Assembly: GCA_021904315.1 (NCBI GenBank)
Contig: CM038907.1
Span: 28,775,223 to 28,839,222 of the forward strand
DNA from: Sphagnum magellanicum
Lineage: Eukaryota; Streptophyta; Sphagnopsida; Sphagnales; Sphagnaceae
Length of the DNA: 64,000 nucleotides
Direction of reading: 5' to 3'
Shown here: piece by piece, positions 59,913 through 64,000 of the stretch
How the letters are laid out: the number at the start of each line of letters is the position of its first letter
Numbering within the stretch: the stretch's first letter is position 1
The notes under the pieces: generated by a model
Databases searched by the model: none
Seen by the model: the letters and a program-made list of their open reading frames with translations, nothing else
Told to the model about the DNA's origin: nothing
Made by a program: the position numbers and the translations under genes

Positions 59913-61599
59913 AGCTCCAGCTGAAAGACTCAACTAATTTGAGATTGTATTAAAAAGAAATGGACAATTTCTGATATCAATTTATGTGCAATCAGAAATT
60001 CAACACTCAGGATGACATTCTATCATCATATTATTTCATTTTCCTTGTGATATATCCTCTGCAGTTTCTTTTTTGGTTTCTTTATTTTTGCCATTTTGTG
60101 ATGTAGCCAAATTGGTGATCATCACCAAAAAGATTTAGCCAAATTTGGCTAGATAGACAAGATATGAAAGTTAAAACATTAATAATCCTTTAATATGGCT
60201 ACTTTTAGAACTTGTTGTAGAAATATGGCGATTAGAATTTTTTTTCCTCCAAAATCTGGCCAATTAGGGCATCTTTTTCTCTTTTTTTTCCACAAAAATC
60301 GTTTCTATGTGTCAAAAAAAATAATTTCAGCTTTAAAAAATGTGAAAACTCTCCAAAAAAACGAACACTGGATTCCTGTGGAACCAGTGATTATTTTTTA
60401 ATGTTTTATTAAGACTATCTTCCAAACATGGCATACAAGGGGAAAAAGATTAAAGTTTGCTATCTCAATATATAAGAGTTATCCCTAAAGTACCTCAAAC
60501 TGTGGGTACTGGGCCCCAGTTTCTGCCAAAACTGGGGGCGCAATAAAATGTCAAGATGAAAACTGTACACATGAAATAAAGAGGGGACCAAACTAGTTTT
60601 CTCACCTATGTTGGTCTTGGTAGGAGTTTCACCCCAAGTTGTGCATTTGCTTTACCTGCACCTTCACTGCTGCTCATATTCCTCATTAAGTTAATCAAGT
60701 CATGACAGAATAAAATGCTGCAAATCTTATAGGCAGTTTCATTAAAGCGGTACCCAGGTTTTCTCACTTTACAGGCCTACACTCAAATTGGGAATGAGAC
60801 AGGGTTTGCAGGGTGAAACTAGGGCCCAAAGAGAGGGCGACTTGAAGGAGAACTTTAATATATGTTCAGATAATATTTTGACACACCTATCCTTTGGATA
60901 AGCCCTAGTTGGGCAGATATCCGGAATAGACCACTGATAGTTATCAGAGTTCATGACCATGGTTCCAAAAAAATCAAAGAATCAGTTCTCATGAATTAAC
61001 CACAGTTTTCAGTTTTTTCAAAAGAATCAAATAACCGCCTATAAAATGTCAAAATTAGGTATTGGGTGTGTGGTCAAACTTGAGTTCTATCTGCTCCAGT
61101 TAAGTTTCCATGTCCTATGTGCTCCTAAGTTTCTGCACATGCAGATGTTAAGTTAATGTGCATTGACCATAACAGTTACATACGCATATTTGGTAGATAA
61201 GCTTGTTTTTAAGACTAGTCACATGCTTTCTTCTACCTAATCTACATTGATTCAAAATCTAATCTGTTGGATTATTAATGCATGGGTTATTCGCTCCTGT
61301 ATATATGTTTAAGATGTTATCTATTTTGTATGTTGATTAGCGAGTGTATTCCTTAGCATGCTAGTTGTAAACAATGTCTACTCACTTACTAGTCAATCTA
61401 TTAGGATTGTTATTTGGCAAGAATTGGGATCCTCATAGCTTTTGTTATTATACATTGTTCATAACTTTGCACGTAATATCTTTTACTTGTCAATAATCAA
61501 GGTCAACATTTGTTTTGCTTTCTAGTTTCAAAGAATTCCATCATGGTAGATGTTGTGATTCACAAGTTATGGGCCCATAGTATGGGCATGTAAACAAGT
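59913..61599. other. GH31 3' region and spacer
   Basis: The first 100-200 bp is likely the GH31 3' UTR. A 9-bp hairpin (CCCCAGTTT at 60514-60522, AAACTGGGG at 60529-60537) is the only structure I noticed. No gene is supported. Confidence 0.5.
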
Positions 61600-62560
61600 T
61601 TGAAAGAAGAGATTATATGTTATGGAGATTCAAAACTGAAACGTTACTCAAGGCAAGGGACCTTTGGAGTCTAGTCAGTGGTAATGACCAGAAGCCAATT
61701 AATACAAACATTCTAACTTCATACACCAAGCAAGAGAACCACACTTTGAATCTCATCGTGCAAAGTCTATCAAATAGTCAGTTGATGACAGTTTGTCAAA
61801 ATACCACAGCCAAGGGTGTGTGGGAAGTTCTTGCAAAGGGGCATCTTAAAAAGGGGTTAACAAGTTTTTTTTTTTGACACGTAGATTCTTTAATAGCCAA
61901 ATGAGCTCCAATGAAATTGTGGAGCAACACATCAACAAGTTGAACGTTATGGCAAAAGAACTCAATGCCATTGAAACTAAAATGCCACCTAAAGTGAAGG
62001 TAACATGGTCCTTCTTATGAGTCTCCTTGATAGTTACTAGTTTTTGGTCACATCATTAGAGTCCTATGAATCTACCAAACTAACTTGGGAAGTTGTTACT
62101 ACAAGACTACTCAACAAAAAGTTCATGAGGAGGGAAAGACGTGATGGTTTTGACAAAGGTGATGTAGCCTTAGTCCGTACAAGTCAAAAGCATTCAAGTT
62201 CTAAAAAGAATGTGAGAAATAAATCTCAAGACATTTGTAATTACTACAAAAAAAAGGTCATTGGGCAAAAGAACGTTCAAAAAGAAGAAAAGAAAAGAAA
62301 TCCAAGAAACTTGACAAGAAAATTGAACCTTAGAGAAAAATGAACATGAAAATAGTGACATTATCAATACAATGAAACATTTGTTATTTCAGCTTTGTTA
62401 ATGTTTGGTGATGAAACTTGGTATGTTGATTTTGGTGCCTCCATGCACCTTTGTCATAGAAAAGATTAGTTCTTTGAATTTAAAAGGATATCACCAGTAA
62501 AAATCTACATGGGAAATAACTCAACATAAGAGGCAATAAGAAAAGAAAAAATCAATTTAT
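61600..62560 (+). pseudogene. Ty1/copia retrotransposon relic (gag and protease start)
   Basis: The frame MLWRFKTETLLKARDLWSLV and then GVWEVLAKGHLKKGL is the N-terminal part of a copia gag (W.....LK..DLW, ..A...W..L). After a T-run frameshift it continues with RFFNSQMSSNEIVEQHINKL, a typical gag helix. A degraded knuckle (CNYYKKKVIGQKNVQ) lacks the usual cysteine and histidine. Near 62415 ETWYVDFGASMHLCHRKD matches the protease motif WxxDSGAS.H with DSG changed to DFG. Integrase and RT are missing. It is a different and independent fragment from the relic at 2.75 kb. Confidence 0.75.
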
Positions 62561-64000
62561 GAAAATGACAATGGGAACTAATATGAACTTAGCCACATTT
62601 AGCCACCATAAGCATAATAAAACTTGTGCATGCTACTACAAGTGTAACAGATCATGTGCATGTTACTACAAGTATTAAACCAAGTGTGCATCACTACAAA
62701 TGCAAGGTGAAAACACACTACAATGACTTTTTTTGGATATCACAATTTAGTTTTTTTGGGTTAATCAAATCTAGTTGTATACAACTCAAATGCATCTGAT
62801 AAATATAGCAAAAATGAGATGATAAATTGAAAATTATATTGTAATCCTTCCAAATTAAAAAAAATTACTCAAAAAACATTAATGTTCAATCAAAGGTAGA
62901 CTTGCAATGTAGGGTACAATTAATGTCACAGTCCAAAATATTATGATTATGGAATTTTTGCTTTTAGTGGAGTTGGAGGATATCCTTATAACTTTTTACC
63001 ACCACACATTCAAGTATCATAACATTTAAAATGAAAAAATAATGTAAGAAAAAATCTTTTGTTTTTTTAAAGATTCAAAATGGAGATTTTAAAATGTAAA
63101 ATCCATTTAAATACTTAAATTGATTTTTTCAAGGCCCATATTTTTATAAGTGTTTTGAAAAGGTTTAAATTAAGGTGATATGAATTTAGACATGGCAAAA
63201 AATGTAAACTTTAGCATCATTTAGATGTTTTTATTGAAAAATACATTAAATTTGGATGTTAAAAATGGACTTTCAACTACCCATTTTGTTACAATGTAGT
63301 GTGTTTTTACCCTATAGTAGTAGAACCTATGCATGTTAATACAAGTGTAACGAATCCTACATGCATTACTACAAGTGTTATAGACCAAGTGTGCATCATT
63401 ATGAATGCAACAAAACCCATCCAAGGCAATTGTTGGATCTATTGTGTACGCCGTGATTGCAACTAGGCTTGACATTATGGCTCTAGTAGGAATTGTAAAT
63501 GAGTTCATGCAAAATCTTGGACATGCACATTGGAAAACTATGAAACAAATCATGATTTTTTCATATATTAAATTCTTGTACATTTATGCAAATTAAAAAA
63601 TGTATGTTTTCCCTTAGTTTGTTTTAGGCGTCATGGACAAGTTTATTATTATGAATGTTCATAATGCCACACCAAAAAACCCCAAAAATAACACTTAATT
63701 TTTTCCCATTTTTCCTCTTGGTGTATGAAAAAAAATCCATGTTAAAAACAATGATTATTATTATTATTATTATTATTATTACGGAAAATGATCAATATTT
63801 TATATTTATTATTTCTATTTAAAACACGATTTATCAAAAAAATAAAACTGATTTTGTTATAGGTATGTGTTTAATTTTTTTAGATTATAATTTTCATTTT
63901 TTAAAATAAAATAATTTAATGAATTATAAATGGTGATAATAATAATGACATTAATGATTTGTTTAATTTTTTGATTTTTTCAAATTTGTAATCTTTTTCA
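62561..64000. other. AT-rich spacer with a dispersed 90-bp duplication
   Basis: GCATG(C/T)TA.TACAAGTGTAAC and ACCAAGTGTGCATCA(C/T)TA occur together at 62622-62705 and again at 63325-63415. An (ATT)n tract lies at 63754-63781. No gene is supported. Confidence 0.55.
63754..63781. repeat. (ATT)n microsatellite
   Basis: An uninterrupted ATT run near the end of the window. Confidence 0.95.

Overview
The window is a piece of a plant nuclear chromosome. Three spliced genes with GT-AG introns lie in AT-rich DNA full of decayed transposable elements. The genes are an RSZ-type SR splicing factor (one RRM, one CCHC knuckle, RS tail; 23568-25117), the R-SNARE YKT6 (28913-31328) and a glycoside hydrolase family 31 enzyme of the plant alpha-glucosidase/alpha-xylosidase type (55450-59912). 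All three are on the + strand. All can be joined across their introns into complete reading frames of 201, 201 and 905 residues. The RSZ architecture, the plant-like YKT6 and GH31 sequences and the Ty3/gypsy elements with initiator-tRNA-Met primer sites point to a land plant. The long, transposon-rich spacers suggest a large genome, perhaps a fern, other seed-free plant or gymnosperm. That last step is a weak inference and I do not name a species.

Layout. 1-2.7 kb is AT-rich spacer with a 53-bp tandem repeat. 2.75-3.7 kb is a Ty1/copia relic. 4.39-7.2 kb is a truncated Ty3/gypsy element (5' LTR, primer site, gag, zinc knuckle, start of protease) whose gag is interrupted by a MITE-like element. 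A second member of that MITE family sits just upstream at 4.0 kb. 7.16-9.9 kb is a minus-strand Mutator-like (MULE/FAR1-type) transposase pseudogene. 10051-11059 is a GC-rich solo LTR with a perfect 5-bp target duplication, and it belongs to the same LTR family as the decayed LTR at 4.4 kb. 11-21 kb is low-complexity and repeat-rich spacer with no gene I can support. 21.2-22.8 kb is a hAT transposase relic.

23-31.5 kb is a less AT-rich island with RSZ and YKT6, separated by a 43-44 bp minisatellite of about 16 units. 35-36.5 kb (minus) is a relic of a hAT-related, ZNF862/DUF4371-like transposase. 39.5-41.4 kb (minus) is a second hAT relic. 42654-50696 (minus) is a nearly full-length Ty3/gypsy retrotransposon with both LTRs, primer site, polypurine tract, gag, protease, RT/RNase H and integrase. 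It is disabled by many premature stops, which look like C-to-T changes, and by one likely frameshift. 50.7-55.4 kb is spacer with two strong hairpins and a degenerate tandem array. 55.4-59.9 kb is the GH31 gene, with an intron 1 built of about 200-bp repeats. 61.6-62.6 kb is another copia relic.

The genes do not form a pathway. They act in pre-mRNA splicing, in membrane fusion, and in glycan hydrolysis in the secretory pathway or cell wall. The main interest lies in the mobile DNA: nested insertions, a small MITE family with long terminal inverted repeats, a GC-rich LTR beside its deaminated relative, and an unusual 3' end on the large gypsy element. I found no convincing new multi-gene system.
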